The notes: generated by a model from the letters alone, not told the origin. Positions 11,065 to 24,093 are shown, counted from the stretch's first letter. The stretch: 64,000 bases of DNA from Adineta ricciae (GCA_905250025.1 CAJNOJ010000134.1:186001-250000), one strand, 5' to 3'. Made by a program: numbers and translations.

Positions 11065-12579
11065 TTCCCATTGAAGACACATGTTAAACAAAGTTTATTC
11101 GCCAACCGTCTATTGATCGATATTCTTTTGTATAATGATACAAATCCTATATCCAATCTCAGTTATTCTCTTAGTGAAAAAGAAGAGCGCGATTTTGATA
11201 TCATGTCACAATTATTACAGAGATTTCGTGAAAAGATTTCTCAGTATCCTCATGAACACTTTCACGGTCGAGGTATTGTCCTTACAGTTGTACCTAATCA
11301 AATGAAACTTGCAAAAACAAACTTGAAGATGATTGAATAAACACGAACTAAATTACCAGTACAAGTAACATTGGTTAACTTTACAATCACAACATTTGTT
11401 GTATTCTGCTCTTTTAAAATAGATATGGTACTCATCATCTCAGATCTCTTCTTAGACTATCATTGAATTGCTTGAGCATGAACCTAATATTGATATAAGT
11501 ATTTGTTGTTTCATCAAATCCGAATGTCAAACTCGAACTTATTTACAAAAAATCGATTCCAATTTTGACTTCAAACTAAACATATGCCATTTATTAAAAC
11601 CGTTTCCATTCAAACCTGTTGCTGTTCGTAGTGCTACGTTTGGTGAAGTTCTGTTTCTCGATTGCGATGTGTATGTTACACGAGATCGGGAAGAATTATT
11701 TCTTTCAGATCCAATGTATCTTCGATTCGGCGTTCGTTTGTATCCTGATGCCTATAAAAGTCGACAAAGACGACCCGTTTGGAAATTATTTCCAACAGAT
11801 TGTGCTCAAAATGAATCCGAACTCGATAGTGCAGTCATTTTGGTTAATAAAAATCAAGTATGGAATGGTTTATACATGACAAAATTGATTAATGACAACT
11901 ATCCACTCTTTTATAAAGTATTCAACATTTGTTATACAGAAAAGAAGTTCTTCGTTTTGATTGATTTTAGTATGTTAGTGATGGTGATAAAGATACATTT
12001 CGCTTAGCATTTCGATATGTGAAAGTCGAGTATTATTTAGTCATAACACCATGTGCTGTAAGTTATTGGATAATTGTATGAAATCTCATTATCTTTTCTT
12101 AGATTGGATCATTCAATGGTACCCGTTTTTGTGATTTGACACTTTGTAAAACGGATAGTTTATCCCAATATATTTATTTCAAGTAGACTATCTTGTAGAC
12201 TTGATTCTTTTTTCTTTAGTTGTTTAGTTTTCTTAGTCGTGTACATATATTTAAATATAAAAGAATTACCTATTTCCCGTTTACGTTGGGTTACACGCGA
12301 ATTGGTCTTGGCGATCCGAATAATAATACATTCGTCTTTCGACATTGCCGATTATTGAACGCGCCGACCAGTTGTTTTCATATTCTGAAGCAAGAGACTG
12401 TTCAATTGGATGAAATCGATTGCTTTAAAGGTTCTATTCCATTAGAGGAGATGGACAATCATAAATATCAATTGAATGAATCATTACCAATCGGAACGTT
12501 AAAGAACAATGAAGTGTTAATGAGTAGAACAAATCATTTAATGCCTCATTTCATTGATAATTTCATCAAATTTTTGTAA
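11065..12579 (+). pseudogene. GT71 (MNN1/MNT)-like alpha-mannosyltransferase, probably broken
   Basis: Exons joined by short introns show the fungal-type MNN1 mannosyltransferase pattern. A segment HGRGIVLTVVPNQMKLAKTN is followed by TKLPVQ. Then come FKPVAVRSATFGEVLFLDCD with the putative metal-binding DCD, YVTRDREELF, RFGVRLYPDAYKS and ELDSAVILVNK. A last exon has GLGDPNNNTFVFRH. These are the order and motifs of GT71 enzymes. The frame is interrupted by a TAA at 11338-11340 exactly between two conserved segments, and no usable splice donor precedes it. The start was not found. GT71 is mainly fungal, so horizontal origin followed by decay is likely, but an assembly error is possible. Confidence 0.6.
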
Positions 12580-13867
12580 ATAAAGTTCTTCGTAGTAACT
12601 AACACGAAACAGATGAAAGTAGATCTGTTTCTTTTTCGTATCTCTAACGAACAGCTCTCGAATGAAAACAAATCGTGTCACGTTGATTAAGAAAAATATC
12701 TTCTGGAAATGATTAGGACACAGACGCCTATATGAAGATATATCACCTGCTTCGTTTTCTTTCTCTTTCACTTAATCGGTACATATCCACGAGCATTACT
12801 TCTATTGTTTGTAAAGCGCATTGAAAATGAAAAGAACTGATGATGCGATGTCCAGTTAACATCACACTCGACTGTTGATTTCCTGTACGTACGTAGTTTT
12901 TATGTTTCATTGATCACCTTCCTCTTTGATTTGCTTCTTCGCTGTGTCAACTTTAAGACCGGATCTTGATAATTATTCGCTCACCTGCATCTTACAACAT
13001 ACAATTTTCGGTCATCATTTCTCTTTTCTTTTCGATTCTCTAATTGGAACAATTTGTTCAAGAAGCACCAATGACACGACCGATATCGGCTAAATAACCT
13101 TTCTGCTATTGTGTTTTCTTCGAAACAGAAGAAAAGTAGCAAAACAAATAGTTAGCTTTGCTTCGATGCATCTCTTCCTCATCTGCTAAAAACATTTGTA
13201 CAAATTATTCATCGACACATACGTTCTTCATTCATCGTCTCTCTTCACAAATCAATAACAACAAAGACAAGTTGGACATTCTTTCATCTTCTTCATTTCC
13301 ACAGATATATATATATATATAATTTGTTCGAGACAGAAACGATAGAAAATGAAGAGCGACGGTGATTTGTCTTTTCACATCTCTCTCTTTCTTCTCGCTG
13401 CTCAAACTTCCGTTTTTCTTCTTTTTTTCACTTTTCACTTTTCCGTTGACGACATATTTGTGGTCGATTCATCATCACAATTAATCAATCAGTTGAACAA
13501 ATGTGTTGTGTGTTCGCTTAGATCGTCCATTCCACCTAGTGGATCGCACATTCTTTCATCTCCTGACAGTGGCCACTATCGTGTGTATGCACAAAAGTTA
13601 ATACTCGAAGACGACGACGACGACGACAGACGTAAGATGGGATTGATGAATTGTGCGTGCTTCTAATTGTAGACACTGAAAGTGAGAATGAGTTGATGTT
13701 TAACGAAAGACAAAAGTGAGTTAATTATCCTCTCTCTCTCTTCTTCAGTGTTGATTCATGTCATGTAACAAAACATTCGATGAAAATGAAGAAGCAGAAA
13801 TGAGAGTGATTGTATTGTTTTAGATATCTTGATAGTTTGCAAGAAGAAGAAGAAGAAGAAGAAGAAG
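12580..13867. other. Gene-poor region upstream of the cadherin-like gene
   Basis: About 1.3 kb without a convincing gene. It contains a (TA)n tract at 13308-13321, a GAC repeat at about 13610-13626 and an AAG/GAA repeat that runs straight into the cadherin start codon (about 13839-13867). A plus-strand frame at 13349-13666 has a signal-peptide-like start and a poly-Asp run, but no recognised domain. Confidence 0.4.
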
Positions 13868-16187
13868 ATGGAAAGATTGGTGATCTTGGCAATGATAATT
13901 GAAGTGAGTTTGTCAACAACATCGATTAAAACGTTCACTACATTGGAAATGAAAGAAAATCTTCCAGTTGGAACTTCACTTCTTCAGCTCAATCAACAAA
14001 ATCATCATGAGAAATATTATTTGTTGAATCTGAGTGGATTCGAAAGAAAATATTTTCGAATCGAACATGAGAATTTGTTGATCGAGAAAGAAATTGATCG
14101 TGAAGAATTTCTCCAAAGTAAAAGATGTTTTGATCGTTCGTATTGTTTAATTGAAATTCACATTCTGGTCAATGATGGTCAATTGTATTTTGTTATTCCC
14201 ATTCACATTGTCGAGTATGTTCAACTCTATTTTCACATTTTCAAATAGAAAAATCGACTTTTTAGTGTTAATGATAACAAACCAGAGTTCAAGAATCGAT
14301 TTATTCATTTGAAATTAGAAGAAAACTCGTCGAATGAACATCAGATTCCAATCGAAGGTGCATTTGATGGTGATGAAGGAGTAAATGGTGCAATTGTTTA
14401 TGAATTGGATTGTTCGTTAATGAACAAAAATCATGAGATGAACTGTTCGAATGTGTTTCATTTGAATATTCTTTCTCGTTCACAATTTATCAATCAATAT
14501 GATCAACTTTTATTACGATTTGGTTATTTAGGAGAAGAAGAACATGTTTATAAGTTAATCGTGAATGCATTTGATTGTAATCCAGTGGAAAAGTGTCGTG
14601 AAGGAAGAAGATTAAACAATTCAATGATGATTGAAATAGAAATTTTGAATTCGGACAAAGAAGACATTGATTTTGTCAAATCCAAATATGAATTTATCAT
14701 TAAAATGGAAACTCCTTTGAAGAAAGGTGCAAATTTAGGGAAAGTGAAGACAAGTCAAAGAAGAAAAACGATTTTCTTTCAAATTGACAATGAAGTTATT
14801 GAAAATGATATAAAAATCAACGAAGAAACAGGTGAATTAACTTTACTAAATGAAGAAATTTTATTTAACAAAACTTTAATTTCATTTTCAATAAAATTAT
14901 TCGATTCGATAAAACAAAAATATCTGTTAAGAAAAACCACAATCGTTTTCATTTATTTTCGTTTTCAAAATCAATTGAAATCGATTTCATTTTCTTATTT
15001 TAATCAATCTTCATTAATTCAACGGCAAAATGAAAATCATTTCCTTATTTCTTCTAAAAATTCCATTCCATCCAATGAAATCTTATTTTCAATCGAAATT
15101 CTTCCATCCTATTATCTATTTGATCAATATTTTCTTTACTTGGACAATACTCAAACACAATTTTCTCTAATTTTCCAAAGAAAAAATGTTTATTCATTGA
15201 AACTTCTTCAACCTTCATTTTCAAACAATTTGTTTCTTCAATTTTCCATCGAACATCAATTAACCAAAGAACTTTTATCATCTCAACTAATCATTCAATT
15301 TCAATTCGTTTCCAATCAAGAAAATCTTTGTCAAGAGAATCTTTTCTACGAACTTTTCGATCTTTCAACAGAAAAATCCATTGGAAAACTTCAAGTTTTG
15401 AAAACAACAAACGAAACAATTTCTTCATTTTCAACTTTCCAAATTTCTGATGAAAATCCAAATGAAATCGTTATCGATCAATGTCAAATGAACTTTACTC
15501 AACTCAATTCGTCTTTATTTTTGACTCAATTTCGACTGTGCTCATCATCATCGTTTTCACCATCGTGTTTTTCTATTGAAAAGAATATTTCATCATCGAA
15601 TGACTTGCTGCGCTTAAAAGAAAGAAATTCTTCGATTATGAAAATCGTCTTGTCATTAACACCAATTGAAATCATATTTTTATCATTTGGTTGTGTTTTT
15701 ATTTTATCAATAATTATGATTTTGACGATTATTTGTCGTTTAAAAGGAAGACGCGTCTGTTTGGAAATCAAAAATTATTTATTTTATGGGAAGAAATATG
15801 GTTTAAGTCATGCGCAAAGTCTTTCCAATGCAAAAATGAATGTAAGACCGTTTTCCTAGAAGATATGATGAATAATTTCTGTTATTATTCGTTGTAGCAA
15901 CGAGTTCATTCGATTGTTATTCGAGAATCTCATTCACCATCGATAGAATCTATAAAAGAAAGTAAAGTAACTCATTTTTGAATGATCAATTCAATCAAAT
16001 AGATCTTTTTTTTATAGAAATTCATACTGATGGTGTTTCACGAGAAGAATCGAATTCACAACAATTGAATATTTCAAATGACTCGAAATCGATTTCCGAT
16101 CGAATATTACAAGAAACAGATCAACTATTCGATTTGTTAGTTTCAAATGAGAATCTGCATTTACCGAGACTAGCATCGGAAGTTTAA
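13868..16187 (+). CDS. Short protocadherin-like cell-surface protein
   Basis: Four exons: 13868-14214, 14266-15841, 15898-15961, 16018-16187. A signal peptide (MERLVILAMIIEVSLS) is followed by a cadherin-type repeat beginning FTTLEMKENLPVGTSLLQL and closing with the junction-spanning DVNDNKPEF. A second repeat follows with ENSSNEHQIPIEGAFDGDEG (D-x-D-x-G-like). A third region is too diverged to assign. A membrane helix (about IEIIFLSFGCVFILSIIMIL) and a short Ser/Glu-rich cytoplasmic tail complete it. The clear DVNDNKPEF motif supports calcium-dependent cadherin repeats. The protein is much shorter than typical protocadherins. Exons upstream were not found. Confidence 0.72.
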
Positions 16188-16407
16188 AATGCAATGTAAA
16201 TCTTTTCTTTGTTGTGATTGTGTATGTTTTCACGTGTGACTTATCAATTTGTTGAATGTGCTGATTGAAGAACGAAAGTGTTTACTTGTATTAAAGAAGA
16301 AAAAGAAAACAACAACATGACTATAGCGAACTAGACAGAAGAAAAATGAAAAGAATCACTCGACAAAAATGAGTATTTGATCTTGTCTATGGCAGTGAAA
16401 AATTTTC

Positions 16408-19400
16408 CTAATCAGCAACTCTTGCTCGTCGTTTTGTATCATTTGATAAAGTAACATCATTATTAAGATTTGATGTTAATTTTGTATTGCTATTTTGATC
16501 CGTGGTTTGTGTAGATGACAAAACTGATGAAGATTTTTTAATTAAATTAGGTAACAATGTTTCACGAGCGTATCCATAAAATGATCGAGCGAATGGAAGA
16601 ATCTTAATACAAAGAAAGTCAAAGTTTGAAATCGAAAATGAATTAATGTGATAAATTTACTGTTTCATATTTGAATATCACGGCAATGATCATTAAAGCA
16701 ATGATAAATGCTGAATAGGAACCAGTCAAACCACTTTCACCATCATAGATTCTCAACTAAATAGAAATTCATTAACAAAAGTGTCAATTCGAGAGAGAAA
16801 TATCTTTTTTACGCGTGGTTGAAAATTAAAGGTAAAAAACAAGAAAGTTTGATTCGCTGTGAATGACACTTCGGGTTGAATATAATTGTAAACACTTGTT
16901 GATAATGGTGAATCAACTCGAATTGTATAACTCTAAAGAAAATGAAAGATTGTTGATCTACAAGGAAGTATTCAAATAATGAAACGTACTTCGTTATCCA
17001 ATGGTACTGCATTGAAATATGCGAAGGGTGAATTCGTCAATGTAACTGTTTGTATTGGACTTTCACGTTGTGAAGATTTGTATAATTTGACTTTGAGTTG
17101 ATTGAGAAATTGTGTTTGGGTTTGAATAAACACATTAATATCGACATCTGATGGTCGTTTAATGGTGTATAAATGGATGTGTTGAACATCATTGTCAACA
17201 ATTTCGATGATTTTATTTCTTGGTTCAATTTGTAAAACGTCTATTTGAGTTGGTTCACTTGGATTTGCACGGTATTGAAGTTGGTAACGACAGCCGGGTT
17301 GGAGAGCTCGTAAACGAAATTGTCCGTTCATATCGGTTTTTGCTGATTCTCTTGTGGCACTTATACATTGTTCAATTCCGATGGCGTCAATAATTAAACC
17401 AGTTTCTGGCTCGTTGTTCAGTGATGTGACTTGTCCGTAACAACTAAACGCCACTCGTTCAACTTCAAATTTAGCTGTTACTTCAGCACCGGATGCTAAA
17501 TCAATATGGGCATCTTCCGGATGAAATCTATATTCTCGTAATTGTGGACGTAAATAATATTTTCCTGATTGTAAATCGCTGAACAAAACTTCACCAGTAC
17601 TATCCGTTGTTGCCGTTCGTCGACGCATATTGTTCGTTGATGATGTCAACAATAGAAAAACACCGTCAACATCTTTGATTTGAGCAAGAATCGAAGCTAA
17701 TTTTTCTGTTTTGAAATCATATGCTGATGATGCAGATTTTCGTGTAAAGACATGGCCTGTTTTTTGAATAACAACATGATACGATGGATCATTTGATAAT
17801 GGACCAAATGTATAAGTACCATCCGATTTTGTCCAAGTGGATAAAAGAAGATTCATTGGTTGACCATCGATATCAATTGTTTGATCAGTTTTTGTTTTAT
17901 CTGTTGCAATTGTATATAAAGAGACATTTGCATCGGGAACCACTGGATCTGTTGAACCACTAATGAATAATCCACGGCGCGCGACAAATTTGACTTGATT
18001 AGCTTGACAATTATCCGAAGAAATGGCAATTATTTGATGATCAGGTTCAAATAACCAAACTTCAGATTGAGGAAAGATTGCAAATTGTTCACCATTTCTA
18101 CATAAAACTGAGTGAATTTTCAAAAGCGAACTTCAAAATGGATTACTTTGCCCAAAATGATCCACTCCATTTATTTTTCTCTTTTTGTAAATCAAGTGTC
18201 ACTTCACTATTTTGTTTCGAATTTCTAAATCATATCAAAACTCGTTCTTAACATCTCCGAATCACAATTTGACAAATTCAAACCTGATAAGAACGGGAAA
18301 TGTTGTTGTACTTTGATCATCATTGTCCGATTGAATCGATACGAACACTTGATATTCACTCGGAATCAATTCAATAGGCGTGAGAGACGAAGCTTTCGAT
18401 GTATCATAAGAATATTTCTCTTTTTCGAATTTCATACAACTCGATGGAATTAATTCATAAACGCCATGATTCGGCAAACAAACTTCATTCAATCCTGACA
18501 ATAGATCAATTGTATTTGTATAGAAATTCTCTTTGACTTGGTTGATTTTCTATTTGATATAAAGAAAAGTATTTTTCGATATGTGACAATCAGTTTTAAC
18601 TTACTAAAGTAACTTTATTCGTCGTTTGGAGATGAATACGAAGTTTGAAACCAATTTGTTCGAATCGAATTGTTTTATTTGCATTGGAGAGATCGACATC
18701 GAGTTGAGATTCTTTCCAACAATATTTATCCGTTTGTTTGGACTTAATCAACGAAACTGAAATATCAAAGAAAGCAATTTGAACATGATTTTCTTCGATT
18801 TTTCACATTACCTGAATATTTTCCTGGAAGAAGATTATCTTGTTCGAAATGAATTTCATTTGTTTTGCTCGGATTTTTAATTAAATCAATTTTAGTCATA
18901 ACACCAGATCGGGATGTTAATTCCAATTGAGAGAGATCATTTTGACAATCATCTAAACGACGAAAATATCAGTCAAATGTATCGAAATAGTTATTTTTTT
19001 TCTTTACCAATACAATGAATAACACCGTTTAATTTCGCTTTTAGTTGAGAAAAATTGATTTGATCGATTGGAGAACCATGTGAAACATCAACATCGATCA
19101 CCTCAGGAGTTAAATGAACTCCGGAACGAACATCAACATCAGATAATTCAGGCTAAAAAGACAGAAAACAAAACCGTTGGAAACAAATTTTCATTTAGTC
19201 TTTACGGAAAATGTGTAGATTCCAGGCGGAATATAGATCGAATATTCAGTATTTGGTTCGACTTCGAAACGCTGAACGAGTTTTTTCTCGGCATCTGTAT
19301 ATCGAATTGTTTGTTTTCGTGTTGATGAACATTGAACACGGCCAGTAACACGAACCCTAAATCAAACATTTACTATTTTGAATTTCACAATCGATCGATC

Positions 19401-21186
19401 GTTTACTTTTCCGGCGAAAGAACAAGTGGTGTTGAAGTGTCACCGATTCCGATCAAACGATTCAAATTGATCGTATGTGTAATTTCTTTGAATGTATATC
19501 CATCTAAGTCGCTTTTGATTTTGATTGTTCCACTTGGACGAATATGTTTCAATTTAAACAAACCGTTCGCATCGGTTTGGCAACACGGTTTACCATCGAT
19601 AGAGATTTGAGCATTGGCCAACGGAATTAACTTATCCTAAATGATGAATATGAATCAAGAATGAGAAAACAAAAGTACGAACGGTTTTAGTTGATTTAAC
19701 AACACGACCATGAAAGGAAATTGTTCCGGTTTCGAACGGCGTTTCGACGGAAAAATCTTTATGTGTAATTGTAATCGCTTTTTGATCAGGGATAAACACA
19801 ATATCTAGTGATGGTGTTGAATAGATGGGTAACTATTTAAAAGAACAAGGCAAACTCAGAATCGGCAAGAGAATATGCAAAATGGACATACGACTATGTA
19901 AAGGCCAATAGGTACATCATCGAATATATATTCTCCTTTGACATTCGTGCGTGTACGACAAACGAAATTTTGTGGATTGACTGTAGGTGGTAAAAGATTA
20001 AGTTCGTTCTTATTTAATGGACCATCATTGGAACATGTTGGTGCTGGAAGATTGTCACTTGATGAAGAACGAAAAAGTAAAACATCTATCGATATCAATG
20101 GTGATGCTTGATGAAGCACAGCTCCCTAAACAGTTTACAATCAAAAATTGAGGTGTTCGTTCACGGAATACGTACTTTAAGTGTGTAACCACGAACAACA
20201 ATCGGTTGTTCGATTTCCCAACGTTCTTTTGACAAAAGTAAACGATCGATCGATTGTGAAATTCAAAATAGTAAATGTTTGATTTAGGGTTCGTGTTACT
20301 GGCCGTGTTCAATGTTCATCAACACGAAAACAAACNNNNNNNAGGCCGGCGCGGAGGGCGCGGAGGGGGGGGGGGGGGGGACGGAAACGACACAGCGTTC
20401 ATTCTATCTCTACGAATGCTTCATTTACCGTTAAAAATTTCCAATGATCATGATCACCTTTGACCGTATATTGACCAGGTAAAACATCAAAGAATTCAAA
20501 ACTAAACAGGAACATATAATAAATCTACCAAGAGCATAAAACTTACGTTCCATCAGCTTTCGATTTTGTTTCATTCAATTTCTTATTATCTTGATATAAG
20601 GTCAAAGTCACACCAGCTGGTCCACCACCCATATTACTCGCACTACCTGCACTGATGACCTTCAAAGGAATAGAACATATTCGATTTGCAATGTTTTGCC
20701 AAAGTAAATCACATACGCGTCCAGCTAAACCGAAACCTTTAAACACAAAGTTCAAATCATGATTTTGTGTGCACGGGTCTGTTTCTCCGTCGATATTCAA
20801 CTCAATTTGCGACGGTTCAAAACTCCATCCTGACGGAGGAAGAAGTTTAAGAATATATTCTCCACGTTCATACACCGGGATCATATAACTAAATCATAAG
20901 AGATAAGAACATTGACAGTTGATCATCCACGAACTACTCACTATCCATTGATTGGTGCAGCCTCTGTTGTGTAAATTGGAATGCCATCTTTGGTAATCAG
21001 TTGCACCTAAACATAACCGAAGTAAAAGGAGATGAACTTTGATTTCGGCAACGTATTTACTCGGACAACTTTGTAATTTATATCCGTTTCAGATTTGATA
21101 AAACCACCACAACCGATCACATCGGAATTATGTTGAGTCTTGCCGTAAGAAAAACAGATAAAAAACAAAATCAAGAACCGTAACAT
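16408..21186 (-). CDS. NOMO: NOMO (nodal modulator) homologue, interrupted by an assembly gap
   Basis: A large multi-exon gene on the minus strand, start at 21186. A signal peptide (MLRFLILFFICFSYG) is followed by DVIGCGGFIKSETDINYKVV and then NGYYMIPVYERGEYILKL and PSGWSFEPSQIELNIDGE, matching the N-terminus of NOMO1. Many repeated beta-sandwich (carboxypeptidase-regulatory-like) modules follow, for example TRTNVKGEYIFDDVPIGLY and DANGLFKLKHIRPSG. A membrane helix lies near 16700-16750, and the protein ends at 16408 after a Ser/Thr-rich, Arg-rich tail. NOMO with TMEM147 and NCLN forms the ER back-of-Sec61 complex. The exon series is broken near 20234-20390 by a run of N, a GC-rich insert and an inverted copy of another exon, so one module is not readable. 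Confidence 0.88.
19309..19410 (+). repeat. 102-bp arm 1 of an inverted duplication inside NOMO
   Basis: This stretch covers a NOMO exon-intron junction. Its exact reverse complement occurs at 20234-20335. This copy fits the coding frame of its neighbours, so it is the genuine one. Confidence 0.85.
20234..20335 (-). repeat. 102-bp arm 2 of the inverted duplication, next to an N gap
   Basis: Exact reverse complement of 19309-19410, ending directly at the seven N. It does not fit the NOMO coding order here. Likely a misplaced contig end; a real palindrome cannot be excluded. Confidence 0.8.
20336..20382. other. Assembly gap and GC-rich low-quality stretch
   Basis: Seven N are followed by a short GC-rich sequence with a long poly-G run. 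Nothing else in the window has this composition. It sits where a NOMO exon should continue. Confidence 0.85.
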
Positions 21187-21524
21187 CGGTTTGACTGTAT
21201 AAAAAAGAAGTGAAGAGAAAATCGAGAGTCGAGTCGATGTATAAAACGTTGTCAATCGTAGACGATTGGTTCATAAGATACCATGAATGCAGTCACAATA
21301 ACCTCGATTAGAAAAATAAACAACAGTGACCCCTATCGAATGGTTCCATCAAAACAATCTTTTCTCCAGTGACTAAGTCTGAAAAATAAATTCTCTTTCC
21401 GTAATAAATATGTTCATTCGTAGAAGAAAAGGGAACCGATCCGAGTATTTAATATTTAATTGCTTCTTTCTATTCTCATTTTTAATTCGAGAGTTTTTCA
21501 GAAGTTCGAATAGAAGATGACAGT

Positions 21525-21644
21525 TATGATTCTGAAGGTTTTCTTCTTCAATTAAATTTAATTTATACACAACAATTTTCTCTCTAAAGAAAATCATTTT
21601 TTCACATGCGTCGGTATAGTTTAATTAACCTCATTTTGTCTAAT
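21525..21644 (+). repeat. Diverged direct repeat, copy A
   Basis: Similar but not identical to 21867-21990; both begin with TATGATTCTGAAGGTTTTCT. Here it runs directly into the 221-bp repeat without the Kv gene between. The mismatches look like allelic divergence. Confidence 0.7.
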
Positions 21645-21865
21645 TTTACAAAACATGCTTGAGTTGAATAGATAATTGACCATAGGATTCTTTTGTTTTG
21701 GTACATTACTCTTTTTTTATCTCATGTAATCGTCAAAGGTTACTCTTGTATAAGAACAGATTACGCGAAAGAGCATGTGGTTTCCACTACTGTTCGCTCT
21801 GGATTTTTAGAGACTTTTATCGAGAATTAGTTAAATGCGAAGAAGAATAAGAAATTTCTTAGCCG
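21645..21865 (+). repeat. 221-bp direct repeat, copy 1
   Basis: Identical to 23452-23672 by eye over its whole length and ends at a single N (21866). Together with the pair 21525-21644 / 21867-21990 it frames the Kv channel gene. Confidence 0.85.
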
Positions 21866-21866
21866 N

Positions 21867-21990
21867 TATGATTCTGAAGGTTTTCTCCTTCCATTAAATT
21901 CAATTTATTCACAACTATTTTCTCTTCAAAGAAAATTATTTTTCACATACGTCAGTATAGCTTAATTGACCACATTTTGACTGATTTCAA
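21867..21990 (+). repeat. Diverged direct repeat, copy A'
   Basis: Starts right after the N at 21866 and leads into the Kv channel gene. It aligns with 21525-21644 with scattered substitutions and small indels. Confidence 0.7.
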
Positions 21991-22041
21991 CATCGTTCAC
22001 AAATGACGCAAACAGTTGGAAAACAGTCTCTCGTTTCGTCA

Positions 22042-23408
22042 TTACATCCGATGTCTATTCACGTGTCTAATCAAATGGTTTACATACGATGTATGGTGAA
22101 ATGTTTCAACATGACTTGATCTGCTGGTGATAACATTCAATTCTTGAATGAAATTTTGATAGATAATAATCAACAGCGGACACGCAATTAATGTCATTAG
22201 AATAAGAATCACAAACGACAGAACCGACTTTTCCGCTGTATCTCCATAACCAACGTTTAAGATAATATGGTAAACAAAGTAAGCATAACGTGATGGGGTC
22301 AATTGAGCTGAGTGCGTAACACTTGAATCGGTTATGTAAATTGTAAATCCAATCCAAATACAGATGAAGAAAATAGTTAAGAAAAAAAGAAAGAAATTTG
22401 ATAAAACACGAAAGGATGCACGTCCGTTGTGATACAGAATATCAATAGAATGACATAAATCTGGTAGACACAGACGGATGAGAAGTAAATGACGAAATGC
22501 TAATCCGATAATGAAATACCATGTGTCTTGAAGAATTTCTTGAATTCTTGTTGAAAAAATCTATTTCTGTACACATACTTTTTCGTTCATATGACAACAA
22601 AGTTATGATGAATGACAACGAAGCGAAAATCAGTTGTATGATAAAAGTGAAACTTCGACACGAACTGAGTACAATTAATTTGTCACGTGTACTCTTCACC
22701 TGACTACTTTTGTACGCCTCCAATCTGATTTTGAGTAAGATTTTATCTGAGTACTGTTCATAGAAGAGCGTCCATAGTAGGATTAAACTAAGGACAACAT
22801 CTCCAATCAATAAGTTGATCAAACGAGGATGATGACATCGATTGGAAATCATTTCACTGACGCCCATCGCACATGACATACAAGATACACAGTTAACTAT
22901 ACACTGGCAAAGACATTTTCCAGTCAATAGATAAGATAAAGAATCTGTATGTTCAGTTAATAGAATTTGAGTTATATCGTTTGTCTAAAATGACATGATC
23001 TTCTGTACTGACGAAACTTTGTTTAAAAAACATACTTGATAATATTCGAGAAGGCCGTAGAATTCTAATTCTTTACGGAAATACTCTTCGGAAAAGGCGA
23101 ATGGTAACAGATGTTTGATTTGATTGATTGATTTCGATGAAGAATAAAACGGTATGATAATTCGCTCGAATATCTGCAGATCACGCGAGAAAAAATACGC
23201 ACTCAGACACGATCGCCAGTATGATTCAAGACGAGTTTCGTCTGCTAAGAGCGTTTTCGGATATCGAATAAGATCATCGACGCGAATCTTCTCTCAACAT
23301 GACAACAAAGACAACTTATTTTTTTAAAAACGATCAAAATACCTGGAATGATTTTCCCAACACATTGAAAACTCGTATTCGATCATTTGCTTTCCGTTCT
23401 CTCGACAT
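22042..23408 (-). CDS. Voltage-gated-type potassium channel alpha subunit with T1 domain
   Basis: Four exons: 23343-23408, 23036-23290, 22579-22984, 22042-22526; together 403 residues. The N-terminus RIRVFNVLGKSFQ...LIRYPKTLL...YFFSRDLQIFERII...LEFYGLLEYYQ is a BTB/T1 tetramerisation domain of Kv channels. Hydrophobic segments follow, then WYFIIGLAFRHLLLIRLCL at the S4 position, a long S5, the pore with NVGYGDT and an S6. The filter VGYGD is intact, so potassium selectivity is expected. The S4-like segment carries only two Arg, and fewer than six clear helices precede the pore, so voltage sensing may be weak or altered. The third intron was recognised because it restores the S4 frame. The gene sits between duplicated flanks. 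Confidence 0.8.
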
Positions 23409-23451
23409 AATTCTAAGAGAGCGCCAGATGACGTGATATTTGACTGATTCA

Positions 23452-23672
23452 TTTACAAAACATGCTTGAGTTGAATAGATAATTGACCATAGGATTCTTT
23501 TGTTTTGGTACATTACTCTTTTTTTATCTCATGTAATCGTCAAAGGTTACTCTTGTATAAGAACAGATTACGCGAAAGAGCATGTGGTTTCCACTACTGT
23601 TCGCTCTGGATTTTTAGAGACTTTTATCGAGAATTAGTTAAATGCGAAGAAGAATAAGAAATTTCTTAGCCG
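23452..23672 (+). repeat. 221-bp direct repeat, copy 2
   Basis: Same sequence as 21645-21865, lying just upstream of the Kv channel start. Sequence continues normally into unique DNA on its right side. Confidence 0.85.
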
Positions 23673-24093
23673 AGAAAATGTCGATCAAGACGTCAGCAGA
23701 AAACTTTTCTCTCTTTCTTCGTTTTCTTTAAGATTATTCAGCTTGCATATTTAAAAAGGCGATCGAATTGTTATTCTCGAAGTATATTGACTTATTAACA
23801 AATGATGTTCTCCATTGGACTTGTTCATAATTGGCATTCTTGGTTATTTAACGTAATGGATTGTTCGTCTAGACGAATCAATGAAATGACTAATGTTTTT
23901 TAACGTTTTGCTCTTGATAAATCACCTTCTACGCATTCGTTCTTTCCTGTTTTCGTATAAATTAGGTTAATTCATTTGCTGTGTGTTCTTTTCATTCTTT
24001 CCAATAATTGAATTCAGTTGATTGATTGAATTCAGTCGCATTTTGTGTGATAAAAAAAAAGAACTCACTGGTTTCTGCGTGTTTTGGCATAAA

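Noticed and set aside
13349..13666. Secreted protein with poly-Asp
   Set aside because: No domain, driven by a GAC repeat; kept only as a remark.
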